DNA from: Jannaschia sp. S6380
Lineage (GTDB): Bacteria; Pseudomonadota; Alphaproteobacteria; Rhodobacterales; Rhodobacteraceae
Direction: 5' to 3'
Assembly (NCBI RefSeq): GCF_023015695.1
Contig: NZ_JALKAS010000001.1
Span: 2,108,001 to 2,172,000, forward strand
DNA: 64,000 nt
A program made the position numbers and the translations under genes. Numbering within the stretch: the first letter of the stretch is position 1; every line of letters starts with the position of its first letter. The notes beneath the pieces are model-generated. The model ran no database searches. It worked only from the letters and a program-made list of their open reading frames with translations, and had not been told where the DNA came from. Below, piece after piece: positions 52,839 through 62,217 of the stretch.

Positions 52839-53489
52839 ATGGACGCACCGATCGTTCTGGGCTTCGACACGTCGGGGCCATGGGTGGGAACCGCGCTGTT
52901 CCAAGACGGCGACGTGCGCGCGGCGGACTATACCGACATGGCGCGCGGCCAGGCCGAGCGTCTGCTGCCCGCGATCGAGGAGACGCTGGCCGAGGCCGGC
53001 GTGACGCTGCAGGACCTCGATTGCATCGGGGTCGGGGTCGGTCCGGGGAACTTCACCGGCATCCGCATCTCGGTTGCAGCCGCACGCGGCTTGGCGCTTG
53101 GTCTGGGCATTCCGGCAATCGGCGTATCGCTGCTCGACGCGCTGGCGTTCGATGCACCGCGGCCCGCCCTGACCACGCTGAACGCGCCGCGCGACCGGCT
53201 CTATATCCAGCGGCACGGCGCAGGAGCGGAGCGCGGGCCGGCCGTCATCGCGCGCGGCGATCTGTCCGGATGGGTCCTGCCGGGGATCACGCTGGTCGGG
53301 CAGGATTCACCCGACCTGTCCGCCGAATACGGCATCCCCCACGCGCCGGCCGCGTTCGCACCGGCATCGGCGATCGCGCGCATCGCGGCGCGGCGGTTCG
53401 GGGATCCACAGCCGCGCCCTGCCCCCCTCTACCTGCGTCCGGCCGATGCGGCCCCGCCCTCGGACGCGCCGCCGGTCATCCTGCCGTGA
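52839..53489 (+). CDS. tsaB: tRNA threonylcarbamoyladenosine biosynthesis protein TsaB
   Basis: A 216-residue partner of TsaD in t6A37 tRNA modification. LGFDTSGPWVGTALF and CIGVGVGPGNFTGIRISVAAARGLALGLGIPAIGVS are the conserved ASKHA-fold motifs. Its stop overlaps the rimI start (GTGA), a common tsaB-rimI pairing in bacteria. Confidence 0.93.
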   Translation: MDAPIVLGFDTSGPWVGTALFQDGDVRAADYTDMARGQAERLLPAIEETLAEAGVTLQDLDCIGVGVGPGNFTGIRISVAAARGLALGLGIPAIGVSLLDALAFDAPRPALTTLNAPRDRLYIQRHGAGAERGPAVIARGDLSGWVLPGITLVGQDSPDLSAEYGIPHAPAAFAPASAIARIAARRFGDPQPRPAPLYLRPADAAPPSDAPPVILP

Positions 53490-53881
53490 CGCCCGATGAG
53501 ATGGCCGCGTTGCAGGCGGCCGCCTTCGATGGCGCGACACGCTGGTCGGCCGCGAGCATACGCGCGGCATTGGCGGCGCCGGGCGGCTTCGCCGTCGTGC
53601 GCGCGGACGCGTTCCTGTTGGGCCGGGTGGTGGCGGACGAGGCGGAGTTGCTGACGCTGGTGGTGGGTGCCGGAGCGCGGCGGCGCGGCGTCGGCCGGAC
53701 GCTCATGGCCGGGTTCGACGACGTGGCGCGCCGGCGCGGCGCCAGACAGGCATTCCTGGAGGTGGCGGCGGACAATGCCGCGGCGCTCGCGCTCTATCGC
53801 GGGGCGGGCTGGACCGGGGCGGGCCGCCGCGCCGCCTATTACGGCGACGTCGATGCCCTGATCCTGCGCAAGTCGTTCTGA
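53486..53881 (+). CDS. rimI: RimI-like ribosomal-protein / tRNA-pathway N-acetyltransferase
   Basis: A 131-residue GNAT protein starting at a GTG overlapping the tsaB stop. The acetyl-CoA motif is LTLVVGAGARRRGVGRTLMAGFDDVARRRGARQAFLEVAADNAAALALYRGAGWTGAGRRAAYYG, the usual RimI layout. It may acetylate the N-terminus of S18 or another protein. Somewhat shorter than E. coli RimI at the N-terminus. Confidence 0.85.
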   Translation: MTPDEMAALQAAAFDGATRWSAASIRAALAAPGGFAVVRADAFLLGRVVADEAELLTLVVGAGARRRGVGRTLMAGFDDVARRRGARQAFLEVAADNAAALALYRGAGWTGAGRRAAYYGDVDALILRKSF

Positions 53882-53908
53882 CGAGGGGTCACGGCCCCCA
53901 GACTCCGG

Positions 53909-53938
53909 TTGACCTTCGCCCTCCCCTGCGGCCTTATC
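53909..53938 (+). promoter_or_regulatory. Candidate promoter of the BMP nucleoside-transporter operon
   Basis: TTGACC (53909-53914) and CTTATC (53933-53938) are 18 bases apart and lie about 70 bases ahead of the binding-protein ATG. Confidence 0.4.
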
Positions 53939-54007
53939 GCCTGCATCAATCGCGGCGCGGGGGGCCGCCATCGGTCCAACCCCGCGCCCATTCGACGGGA
54001 GAGACCA

Positions 54008-55002
<995 letters not shown>

Positions 55003-55003
<1 letters not shown>

Positions 55004-55365
55004 TGGGCGACGCGTCCCCCGGAGAGATGCTGCTCAAGCTCCTCTCGGCCTGGAACGAGGCCGATCCGGGGGCCCGCGACACGATCCTGGACGAGGCCCT
55101 CGCGGCCTCGTTCACCTATGAGGACCCGCACGCCCCCGACCCGATCCAGGGCGCGCAGGGGCTGGCCGGGTTCCTGACCATCTTCCGCAAGAACCTGCCG
55201 GACGCGATCCTGCTGCCGCAGGGCGCGCCGCGCGTCACGCATGACACCGCGATGGTCGCGGCACGGCTCGACCGGTCGGGCACGCCGTTCGCGCGCCTCG
55301 TCTTCGTCGGAAGCGCGGGGTCCGACGGCCTGACCCGCGTCACCGGCTTCGTGGAGAGCGAATGA
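55003..55365 (+). CDS. NTF2/SnoaL-like small protein
   Basis: A 120-residue cytoplasmic protein with NTF2-like character: LLKLLSAWNEADPGARDTILDEALAASFTYEDPHAPDPIQGAQGLAGFLTIFRKNLPDAIL, ending in RVTGFVESE. Overlaps the binding protein before it and the ATPase after it by one and four bases, so it is translated with the transporter. A specific reaction cannot be named; a nucleoside-related role is suggested only by context. Confidence 0.8.
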
Positions 55366-56909
55366 CGGACCACCGCGACACCGACCTCGCGATCGAACTG
55401 CGCGGCATCTCCAAGGCGTTCGGCCCGGTTCAGGCGAACAAGGACATCTCGATCCAGGTCAAGCGCGGCACGATCCACGGCATCATCGGCGAGAACGGGG
55501 CCGGCAAGTCGACGCTGATGTCGATCCTCTACGGCTTCTACCGCGCCGATGCGGGCGAGATCTTCATCGGCGGCCGGAAAACCGAGATCCCCGACAGCCA
55601 GGCCGCCATCGATGCGGGCATCGGAATGGTGTTCCAGCATTTCAAGCTGGTCGAGAACTTCACCGTGCTGGAGAACATCATCCTGGGCGCCGAGGACGGG
55701 CGGCTTCTGAAACCTTCGCTGAGCAAGGCGCGCAAGCTGCTGCGCCAATTGGCCGACGATTACGAGATGGATGTCGACCCCGACGCGGTGATCGAGGATC
55801 TGGGCGTCGGCCGCCAGCAGCGCGTCGAGATCCTGAAGGCGCTCTACCGCGAGGCGGACATCCTGATCCTGGATGAGCCGACGGGCGTGTTGACCCCTGC
55901 CGAGGCCGACCACCTGTTCCGCATCCTCAACGGGCTGCGCGACGAGGGGAAGACGATCATCCTGATCACCCACAAGCTGCGCGAGATCATGGAGATCACC
56001 GACACCGTCAGCGTCATGCGGCGCGGCGAGATGACCGCCACCGTCAAGACCGCCGAGACCTCGCCCGAGGAGCTGGCCGAGCTGATGGTGGGCCGCAAGG
56101 TCCTGCTGCGCGTCGACAAGGCGCCCGCCACGCCGGGCGATGTCGTGCTGGAGGTGGAGAACCTGCGCGTGGTCGACGACCAGAAGGTCGAACGCCTGCG
56201 CGGCATCGATCTGACCATCCGCAAGGGCGAGATTTTGGGCATCGCCGGCGTATCCGGCAACGGTCAGTCCGAGCTGCTGGAGGTGCTGGGCGGTTATGCC
56301 AGCGGCACCGGCACGATCCGGGTGAACGGTCAGCCGATCGACCTGACCGGCCATGCCAGCGACGCCCGCACCCGCCGCGCGCGCGGCATCGCGCACGTGC
56401 CCGAGGATCGCCAGCGCGAAGGCCTCGTCATGGATTACCGCGCTTGGGAGAACGTGGGCTTCGGCTATCACGACGACGCGCGTTTTTCATCCGGCCTGTT
56501 CATGGACAACGCCGCCCTGCGCGAGGACTGCGCCGGCAAGATGGAGCGCTTCGACGTCCGCCCGCCCGATCCAAACCTGGCCGCCAAGAACTTCTCGGGC
56601 GGCAACCAGCAGAAGATCGTCCTGGCCCGCGAGATCGAGCGGAACCCCGACCTGCTGCTGATCGGCCAGCCGACGCGCGGCGTGGATATCGGCGCGATCG
56701 AGTTCATCCACCAGCAGATCGTGGCCCTGCGCGACCAGGGCAAGGCGATCCTTCTGGTCAGCGTGGAGCTGGACGAGATCATGGCCCTGTCCGACCGGAT
56801 CGCCGTCATGTTCGACGGCCGCATCATGGGCGAGCGCCTGCCGTCCGAGACCGACCAGGGCGAGCTGGGGATGATGATGGCGGGCATGGCCGGGAAGGAC
56901 GCGGCATGA
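55362..56909 (+). CDS. ABC transporter ATP-binding protein, BMP nucleoside importer (two NBDs)
   Basis: A 515-residue fused double ATPase (NupA/YufO type). First NBD has Walker A GENGAGKST, VGRQQRVEILKAL signature region and Walker B LILDEPTGVLTP; second NBD has GVSGNGQSE in place of Walker A and FSGGNQQKIVLAREI with LLIGQPTRGVDIG, the usual degenerate second site of this family. HVPEDRQREGLVMD lies between. ATG 55362 overlaps the NTF2 stop; stop overlaps the permease start. Confidence 0.94.
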   Translation: MTDHRDTDLAIELRGISKAFGPVQANKDISIQVKRGTIHGIIGENGAGKSTLMSILYGFYRADAGEIFIGGRKTEIPDSQAAIDAGIGMVFQHFKLVENFTVLENIILGAEDGRLLKPSLSKARKLLRQLADDYEMDVDPDAVIEDLGVGRQQRVEILKALYREADILILDEPTGVLTPAEADHLFRILNGLRDEGKTIILITHKLREIMEITDTVSVMRRGEMTATVKTAETSPEELAELMVGRKVLLRVDKAPATPGDVVLEVENLRVVDDQKVERLRGIDLTIRKGEILGIAGVSGNGQSELLEVLGGYASGTGTIRVNGQPIDLTGHASDARTRRARGIAHVPEDRQREGLVMDYRAWENVGFGYHDDARFSSGLFMDNAALREDCAGKMERFDVRPPDPNLAAKNFSGGNQQKIVLAREIERNPDLLLIGQPTRGVDIGAIEFIHQQIVALRDQGKAILLVSVELDEIMALSDRIAVMFDGRIMGERLPSETDQGELGMMMAGMAGKDAA

Positions 56910-58063
56910 ACGACGCGCTGCCGAAATGGGCCGACATCGCGCTGATCCCGCTGATCAACCTGCTGCTGGCCCTGATCGTCAGCGGTCTGGTCGTGGCCCT
57001 GATCGGGAAGGACCCGTTCGAGGCGCTGTATATCCTCGTCAACGGCTCGGTCGGGTCGGCCTATGGCTGGGGCTACACGCTGTTCTACGCGACGAACTTC
57101 ATCTTCACGGGCCTCGGCGTCGCGGTCGCCTTCCACGCGCGGATGTTCAACATCGGCGGCGAGGGGCAGGCGGCCTTGGGCGGGCTGGGCGTCGCGCTGG
57201 TGCTGCTCTACGTGCCCTGGCCGCACTGGACGGTCGCGCTTTTGGCGGCCAGCATCGGCGCGGCGCTGTTCGGGGCGGCCTGGGCGGCGATCCCGGCCTG
57301 GCTGCAGGCGCGGCGGGGCAGCCATATCGTCATCACGACGATCATGTTCAACTTCATCGCCTCGGCGCTGATGGTCTATCTGCTGAGCCGCGTCCTGCTG
57401 GTGCCGGGCGCCGGCGGCTCGCCCGAGACGGCCCGCTTCGCCGAGGCGGTGCGCCTGCCCAACGCCTATGACGTCATGCCGTGGCTTGGCTTCAGCCGGT
57501 CGACGCCGCTGAACGTGTCGTTCTTCCTGGCGATCGCATCCTGCGTCTTCGTCTGGGCCCTGATCTGGAAGACACGCCTCGGCTACGAGGTCCGCGCCTT
57601 CGGCCATTCCGAGCCGGCCGCGCTCTATGCCGGCATCTCGCCCACGCGCATCATCATGGTCGCCATGCTGATCTCGGGCGGGCTGATCGGCCTGATGGCC
57701 ACGAACTCGGTCATGGGCGAGGCCGAGCGTCTCGTCATCGACCCGGTTCAGGGCGCGGGCTTCGTGGGCATCGCGGTCGCGCTGATGGGCCGGTCGCATC
57801 CCGTGGGCGTGTTCCTGGCGGCGCTGCTCTTCGGCGCGCTCTACCAAGGCGGCGGCGAGCTGACCTTCGAGATGAACGGCATGACGCGCGAGATGATCCT
57901 GGTGATCCAGGCGCTCGTGATCCTGTTCACCGGGGCGCTCGACAACATGGTCCGCGCGCCCGTCGAAGCGATGTTCCTGTCGCGCCGTCGCCGCCCCGAA
58001 GCGGCCGAGCCGACCTCGCCCAAGGGTGCCGACAACGACCCCGTCACGAAGGTGGAGCCGTGA
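56906..58063 (+). CDS. ABC transporter permease, BMP nucleoside importer (NupB/YufP type)
   Basis: A 385-residue permease of the BPD_transp_2 class with about nine helices (ALIPLINLLLALIVSGLVVALIG, then FTGLGVAVAFHARMFNIGGEGQAALG, a diagnostic motif). GYEVRAFGHSEPAALYAGISPTRIIMVAMLISGGLIGLMAT is the coupling region. A Pro/Ala-rich C-terminal tail follows. Overlaps ATPase before and LysE after. Confidence 0.93.
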   Translation: MNDALPKWADIALIPLINLLLALIVSGLVVALIGKDPFEALYILVNGSVGSAYGWGYTLFYATNFIFTGLGVAVAFHARMFNIGGEGQAALGGLGVALVLLYVPWPHWTVALLAASIGAALFGAAWAAIPAWLQARRGSHIVITTIMFNFIASALMVYLLSRVLLVPGAGGSPETARFAEAVRLPNAYDVMPWLGFSRSTPLNVSFFLAIASCVFVWALIWKTRLGYEVRAFGHSEPAALYAGISPTRIIMVAMLISGGLIGLMATNSVMGEAERLVIDPVQGAGFVGIAVALMGRSHPVGVFLAALLFGALYQGGGELTFEMNGMTREMILVIQALVILFTGALDNMVRAPVEAMFLSRRRRPEAAEPTSPKGADNDPVTKVEP

Positions 58064-58695
58064 TGGACCTCGCCCCCTTCCTGCCGGGCTTCGCCGCGGC
58101 CTACGCCATCCTGCTCGTGGCCGCATCCTCGCCCGGTCCGGCGGTGGCGATGCTGCTGGGCATCGGAACCGCGCGGGGCCGCGGGCCGGCGCTCGTCGCC
58201 TCGGCGGGGATCGCGACCGGCAGCGTGGTCATCAATGTGATCACCCTGGTCGGCGTCGGCCTGCTGCTGCAGCAGGCGGGCTGGGCGATGACGCTCCTGC
58301 GTCTCGCCGGGGCGGCCTATCTGCTCTGGTTGGCCTGGGGCTCCCTCCGCAAGGCCGTCGCGCCCCCGGACATCCGTGTGGCCGAGGTTCCGGCCGTGTC
58401 CGCATGGCGGTATTTCGTCATGGGAATGCTGATGCAGGTCACCAATCCCAAGGCGATCGCGTTCTGGCTGGCCATCGCCGCCGTCGGCGCGACCCGCGGC
58501 GGCGGGGCCTGGGTGATCGCGGCTTTCGTGGCCGGGGCCTGGCTGATCTCCTTCGCGTGCCACGGGGCCTGGGCGGTCCTGCTGTCGGCCGCACCGGTGC
58601 GCCGGTTCTACGCCCGGTTCCGCCGATGGGTCGAAGGCGCGCTTGGCGGGTTCATGGCGTTCATGGCCTTCCGCCTCGCCACTGAAAGGGGCTGA
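58063..58695 (+). CDS. LysE/RhtB-family exporter
   Basis: A 210-residue exporter with six helices. The SSPGPAVAMLLGIGTARGRG motif near residue 22 is diagnostic of LysE/RhtB translocators of amino acids or small metabolites; NPKAIAFWLAIAA is the second conserved block. It is embedded between the two permeases of the nucleoside importer with a one-base overlap upstream and a one-base gap downstream, so it belongs to the same transcript. Substrate unknown. Confidence 0.9.
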   Translation: MDLAPFLPGFAAAYAILLVAASSPGPAVAMLLGIGTARGRGPALVASAGIATGSVVINVITLVGVGLLLQQAGWAMTLLRLAGAAYLLWLAWGSLRKAVAPPDIRVAEVPAVSAWRYFVMGMLMQVTNPKAIAFWLAIAAVGATRGGGAWVIAAFVAGAWLISFACHGAWAVLLSAAPVRRFYARFRRWVEGALGGFMAFMAFRLATERG

Positions 58696-58696
58696 G

Positions 58697-59662
58697 ATGG
58701 ATATCGCCGACATCATCCAGATCCTCGACTCGACCCTGCGCCTGGCCACGCCGCTGCTGTTCGCCTGCCTCGCCGGCCTGTTCTCGGAACGCGCGGGCAT
58801 TTTCGACATCGGGCTGGAGGGCAAGATCCTCGCCTCCGCCTTCATGTCCGCTGCGGTCGCCTTCTACACCGGCAACGTCTGGCTCGGCCTTCTGGCCGGG
58901 ATCGGCGCATCCCTGGTGCTGGCGGCGATCCATGGCGTGGCGTCGATCACGTTCCGCGGCAACCAGTTGATCTCCGGCGTTGCGCTGAACTTCCTGGCTT
59001 CAGGGCTGACCGTCGTGATCGGCGAGGCCTGGTTCGGCCTCGGCGGGCGCACGCCGCAACTGGAAGGCGCCGGCCGCTTCCAGGAGGTCGCCCTGCCCTT
59101 CGAAGCGGCGCTGCGCGATGTCCCTGTGCTGGGACCGATCTATTCGGACCTGCTCTCGGGCCATTCCATCCTGGTCTATGTCGGGCTTCTCTGCGTGCCC
59201 CTGACCTGGTGGATCTTGTTCCGCACCCGGTTCGGCCTGCGCCTTCGCGCGGTGGGCGAGAACCCGGCCGCCGTCGACACTGCCGGCGTCAGCGTGATCG
59301 GCCTGCGCTATGCCGCGGTGATGATCTGCGGCGTCCTGTGCGGGCTTGCCGGGGCCTATCTGGCCACCGCGCTGTCGGCCGGTTTCGTCAAGGAGATGTC
59401 GGCCGGGCGCGGCTTCATCGCGCTGGCCGCGCTGATCTTCGCCAAGTGGCGACCCTGGTACGCGCTGGGGGCGACGCTGCTCTTCGGGCTGCTGGAGGCG
59501 CTGGGCAACCGGTTCCAGACGATCCAGCTGGGCGACCTGACGGTGCCGACGCAGTTCATGCAGGCGCTGCCCTATATCCTGACCGTCGTGATCCTGGCCG
59601 GTTTCGTTGGCCGCGCCATCCCGCCGCGCGCGGGGGGCGAACCCTACGTCAAGGAACGGTAA
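58697..59662 (+). CDS. ABC transporter permease, BMP nucleoside importer (NupC/YufQ type)
   Basis: A 321-residue second permease: STLRLATPLLFACLAGLFSERAGIFDIGLEGKILASAF near the N-terminus is diagnostic of this class; RTRFGLRLRAVGENPAAVDTAGVSVIGLRYAAVMICGVLCGLAGAYL is the coupling loop. Heterodimer with the other permease expected. Last gene of the operon; a GGGCGCGCCC palindrome (59665-59674) follows but is a weak terminator. Confidence 0.93.
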   Translation: MDIADIIQILDSTLRLATPLLFACLAGLFSERAGIFDIGLEGKILASAFMSAAVAFYTGNVWLGLLAGIGASLVLAAIHGVASITFRGNQLISGVALNFLASGLTVVIGEAWFGLGGRTPQLEGAGRFQEVALPFEAALRDVPVLGPIYSDLLSGHSILVYVGLLCVPLTWWILFRTRFGLRLRAVGENPAAVDTAGVSVIGLRYAAVMICGVLCGLAGAYLATALSAGFVKEMSAGRGFIALAALIFAKWRPWYALGATLLFGLLEALGNRFQTIQLGDLTVPTQFMQALPYILTVVILAGFVGRAIPPRAGGEPYVKER

Positions 59663-59742
59663 CGGGGCGCGCCCTTTATGACCAACCGGGAAAAGGACGT
59701 AAGTCCAACGCACGCACCGGCGCAGCCTGCCCAACCCGGTAT

Positions 59743-59771
59743 TTGACACCGGCGGCGGCAAACCGTTTAGA
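59743..59771 (+). promoter_or_regulatory. Strong candidate promoter of the TauE-type permease
   Basis: TTGACA (59743-59748), 17 bases, TTTAGA (59766-59771): near-consensus sigma-70 elements, 28 bases ahead of the TTG start at 59799. A GAGGTG ribosome site is at 59789-59794. Confidence 0.7.
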
Positions 59772-59798
59772 GAACGGGACCACCCCGCGAGGTGCCCG

Positions 59799-60725
59799 TT
59801 GCAGATCTACCTTCCCATCGCCGAGGTTTCGGTCAACGCGTTCCTGCTGCTGGGGCTGGGCGGATTGGTCGGCATCCTGTCGGGGATGTTCGGCGTGGGC
59901 GGCGGGTTCCTGATGACGCCGCTCCTGTTCATGATCGGCATCCCGCCCGCCGTCGCCGTCGCGACCGAAGCCAACCAGATCGTCGCCTCGTCCTTCTCGG
60001 GGGTGCTAGCGCATTTCAAACGGCGAACGGTCGATCTGCGCATGGGGGTGGTACTGCTGATCGGCGGCCTGATCGGCGCGGCGCTGGGCGTGCAGGTCTT
60101 CGCGATCCTGCGCGAGCTGGGTCAGGTCGATCTGCTGGTCAAGCTCTGCTATGTCGTTTTCCTGGGCGTCATTGGCGGCCTCATGTTCATCGAGAGCCTG
60201 AACGCCATCCGGCGGGCGCGCTCGGCGGGCCCGATGCAGCGCACCGTCCGGCGGCAGCGCGGTTGGATCCACGCGCTTCCGCTCAAGATGAAGTTCCGCA
60301 CCAGCGGTCTCTACATCTCCGTCATCCCGCCGCTGCTCGTGGGCCTGTTCGTGGGCATCCTGGCGGCGATCATGGGCGTGGGCGGCGGCTTCATCATGGT
60401 GCCGGCGATGATCTACCTGCTGGGGATGCCGACCAAGGTCGTCGTCGGCACCTCGCTGTTCCAGATCATCTTCGTTACCGCCTTCGCCACGCTGCTGCAC
60501 GCGACGACGAACTATACGGTCGACATGGTGCTGGCGGTCCTTCTGCTGGTCGGCGGCGTGGTCGGCGCGCAGGTCGGCACGCGGATCGGCACGCGTCTGA
60601 AGGCCGAACAACTGCGCATCCTTCTGGCGTTGATGGTGCTGGCGGTCTGCGGCAAGCTGGCGCTCGATCTGCTTCTGGAGCCGGCGGAACTCTACTCGAT
60701 CGGTGCCGGGGGGGGTCACGGGTGA
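59799..60725 (+). CDS. TauE/SafE-family sulphite/anion exporter permease
   Basis: A 308-residue membrane protein with eight or so helices. The two GVGGGF repeats (GMFGVGGGFLMTPLLFMIGIPP and AIMGVGGGFIMVPAMIYLLGMPT) are the inverted-repeat hallmark of the family. Start TTG 59799 gives the standard MQIYLPIAEVSVN N-terminus known in Rhodobacterales homologues. The substrate could be sulphite, sulphonate breakdown products or another anion. Overlaps the next gene by four bases. Confidence 0.92.
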   Translation: MQIYLPIAEVSVNAFLLLGLGGLVGILSGMFGVGGGFLMTPLLFMIGIPPAVAVATEANQIVASSFSGVLAHFKRRTVDLRMGVVLLIGGLIGAALGVQVFAILRELGQVDLLVKLCYVVFLGVIGGLMFIESLNAIRRARSAGPMQRTVRRQRGWIHALPLKMKFRTSGLYISVIPPLLVGLFVGILAAIMGVGGGFIMVPAMIYLLGMPTKVVVGTSLFQIIFVTAFATLLHATTNYTVDMVLAVLLLVGGVVGAQVGTRIGTRLKAEQLRILLALMVLAVCGKLALDLLLEPAELYSIGAGGGHG

Positions 60726-61486
60726 TCCGCCTGCTCACCCTGCTCGCGGCCGTCCTGATCGGAACCGCACCCGCCCGTGCCGAGGATATCGTCGCCGATC
60801 TCAGCCAGGACCGGGTCGCCATCTCGACCAATTTCGACGGCTCGGAGATCCTGATCTTCGGGGCGATCCGACGCGAGGCGCCGCGCCGCTTCGACAGCAA
60901 GATGGCGATCATCGTGACCGTGGCCGGCCCGCCGGAGTCGGTGGTCGTGCGCCGAAAGGAGCGTCGTCTGGGCATCTGGGTGAACACCGCCTCGGTGGAG
61001 ATGGCCGGGGTGCCCAGCTTCTATTCCATCGCCTCCTCCATCCCGCTGGCAGAGGCGCTGACACCCGAGGCGGACGCGCGCTGGCACATCACCACGGCCA
61101 GCGCCCTGCGCGGCCCGTCCATGGCCACGACCCCCGGCGGCGACCCCGACTTCCTGGAGGCGCTGATCCGCGTCAACCGCGCTTCGGGCGCCTATGGGCG
61201 CGTCGAAGGGGCGGTGGCCCTGCGCGACGGGACGCTCTTCTCGACCGAGATCGCGCTGCCGGCGGACCTGACCGAAGGCAACTACGACGCCCGCATCTTC
61301 CTGACCCGCGACGGAGAGGTCGTCGACAGCTATGCGACCTCGCTCTACGTCTCCAAGGTGGGATTGGAGCGGTGGATCTATGCGCTGGCCCATGACCAGC
61401 CGCTGATCTACGGCCTGCTGTCGCTGTTCATCGCCATCGTCGCGGGCTGGCTCGCCTCCGCCATCTTCCGCTTCGTCCGGGTCTAG
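60722..61486 (+). CDS. TIGR02186-family membrane-anchored protein, partner of the TauE permease
   Basis: A 254-residue protein from GTG 60722 overlapping the permease stop. Signal segment (LLTLLAAVLIGTAPARA), a periplasmic beta domain (DIVADLSQDRVAISTNFDGSEILIFGAI, NTASVEMAGVPSFYSI) and a C-terminal transmembrane helix (LIYGLLSLFIAIVAGWLASAIFRFV). TIGR02186 proteins, as I recall, are restricted to alphaproteobacteria and usually stand beside this permease, so they probably form one system of unknown substrate. Confidence 0.85.
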   Translation: MIRLLTLLAAVLIGTAPARAEDIVADLSQDRVAISTNFDGSEILIFGAIRREAPRRFDSKMAIIVTVAGPPESVVVRRKERRLGIWVNTASVEMAGVPSFYSIASSIPLAEALTPEADARWHITTASALRGPSMATTPGGDPDFLEALIRVNRASGAYGRVEGAVALRDGTLFSTEIALPADLTEGNYDARIFLTRDGEVVDSYATSLYVSKVGLERWIYALAHDQPLIYGLLSLFIAIVAGWLASAIFRFVRV

Positions 61487-61491
61487 CGGCG

Positions 61492-62217
61492 TCAGCCCCG
61501 GCCGACGAAGGGCATCGCATTGGCCATGATCGTCATGTTCAGGACGTTCGTCCCTTCGGGCAGCGAGGCCATGTGCAGGACGGCACGCGCCGCGTCCTCG
61601 GCCGACATCATCGGCACGCCGGCATCGCCCGCCGCCCGCGCGGCGGCGTCCAACTCCTCCAGCAGGGGCGTCCGCGCGTTGCCGATATCGATTTGGCCGC
61701 AGGCGATGTTCAGGTGGCGCCCGTCCAGCGCCAGCTGACGGGTCAGCCCGGTGATCGCATGCTTGGTGACGGTATAGCTGACGGCCCCCGGGCGCGGGGC
61801 GTGCGCGCTGACCGATCCGTTGTTGATGATGCGCCCGCCACCCTGCGCCCGCATGACGCCGAACGCGGCGCGGGCGGCCAGGAACATTCCCGTCAGGTTC
61901 ACCGACAGGGCATGTTGCCAATCCTCGACCGAGGTCTCGTCGATCGGTGCCGCCGGCACGAAGACGCCGGCATTGTTGAACAGCACGTCGAGGCGCCCAG
62001 CGGCGCGCGCGAAATCCGCGACCACGCGCGTCACGGCGTCGGGGTCGGTGACGTCGCCCGGCAGGACGTGGGCGGCCGGATGACCCCCGGCCACGGCGGC
62101 CAGCGCATCGGCCCGCCGCGCCATCAGGCCGACCGCCCATCCGGCGTCCAGAAACAGGCGCGCGGTGGCCGCCCCGATCCCGGAGGAGGCGCCGGTGACG
62201 AGGATGCTGCGGTTCAT
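61492..62217 (-). CDS. Short-chain dehydrogenase/reductase
   Basis: A 241-residue classical SDR. Cofactor site TGASSGIGAATA near the N-terminus, NNAG motif in LFNNAGVFVP, catalytic region GSVSAHAPRPGAVSYTVTKHA with the Ser and YxxxK. RR after the second strand (LMARRADAL) suggests NADP. Similar to YdfG-type 3-hydroxy acid dehydrogenases. Its ATG overlaps the helicase stop (ATGA); a convergent gene ends 6 bases away. Confidence 0.93.
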   Translation of the reverse strand: MNRSILVTGASSGIGAATARLFLDAGWAVGLMARRADALAAVAGGHPAAHVLPGDVTDPDAVTRVVADFARAAGRLDVLFNNAGVFVPAAPIDETSVEDWQHALSVNLTGMFLAARAAFGVMRAQGGGRIINNGSVSAHAPRPGAVSYTVTKHAITGLTRQLALDGRHLNIACGQIDIGNARTPLLEELDAAARAAGDAGVPMMSAEDAARAVLHMASLPEGTNVLNMTIMANAMPFVGRG

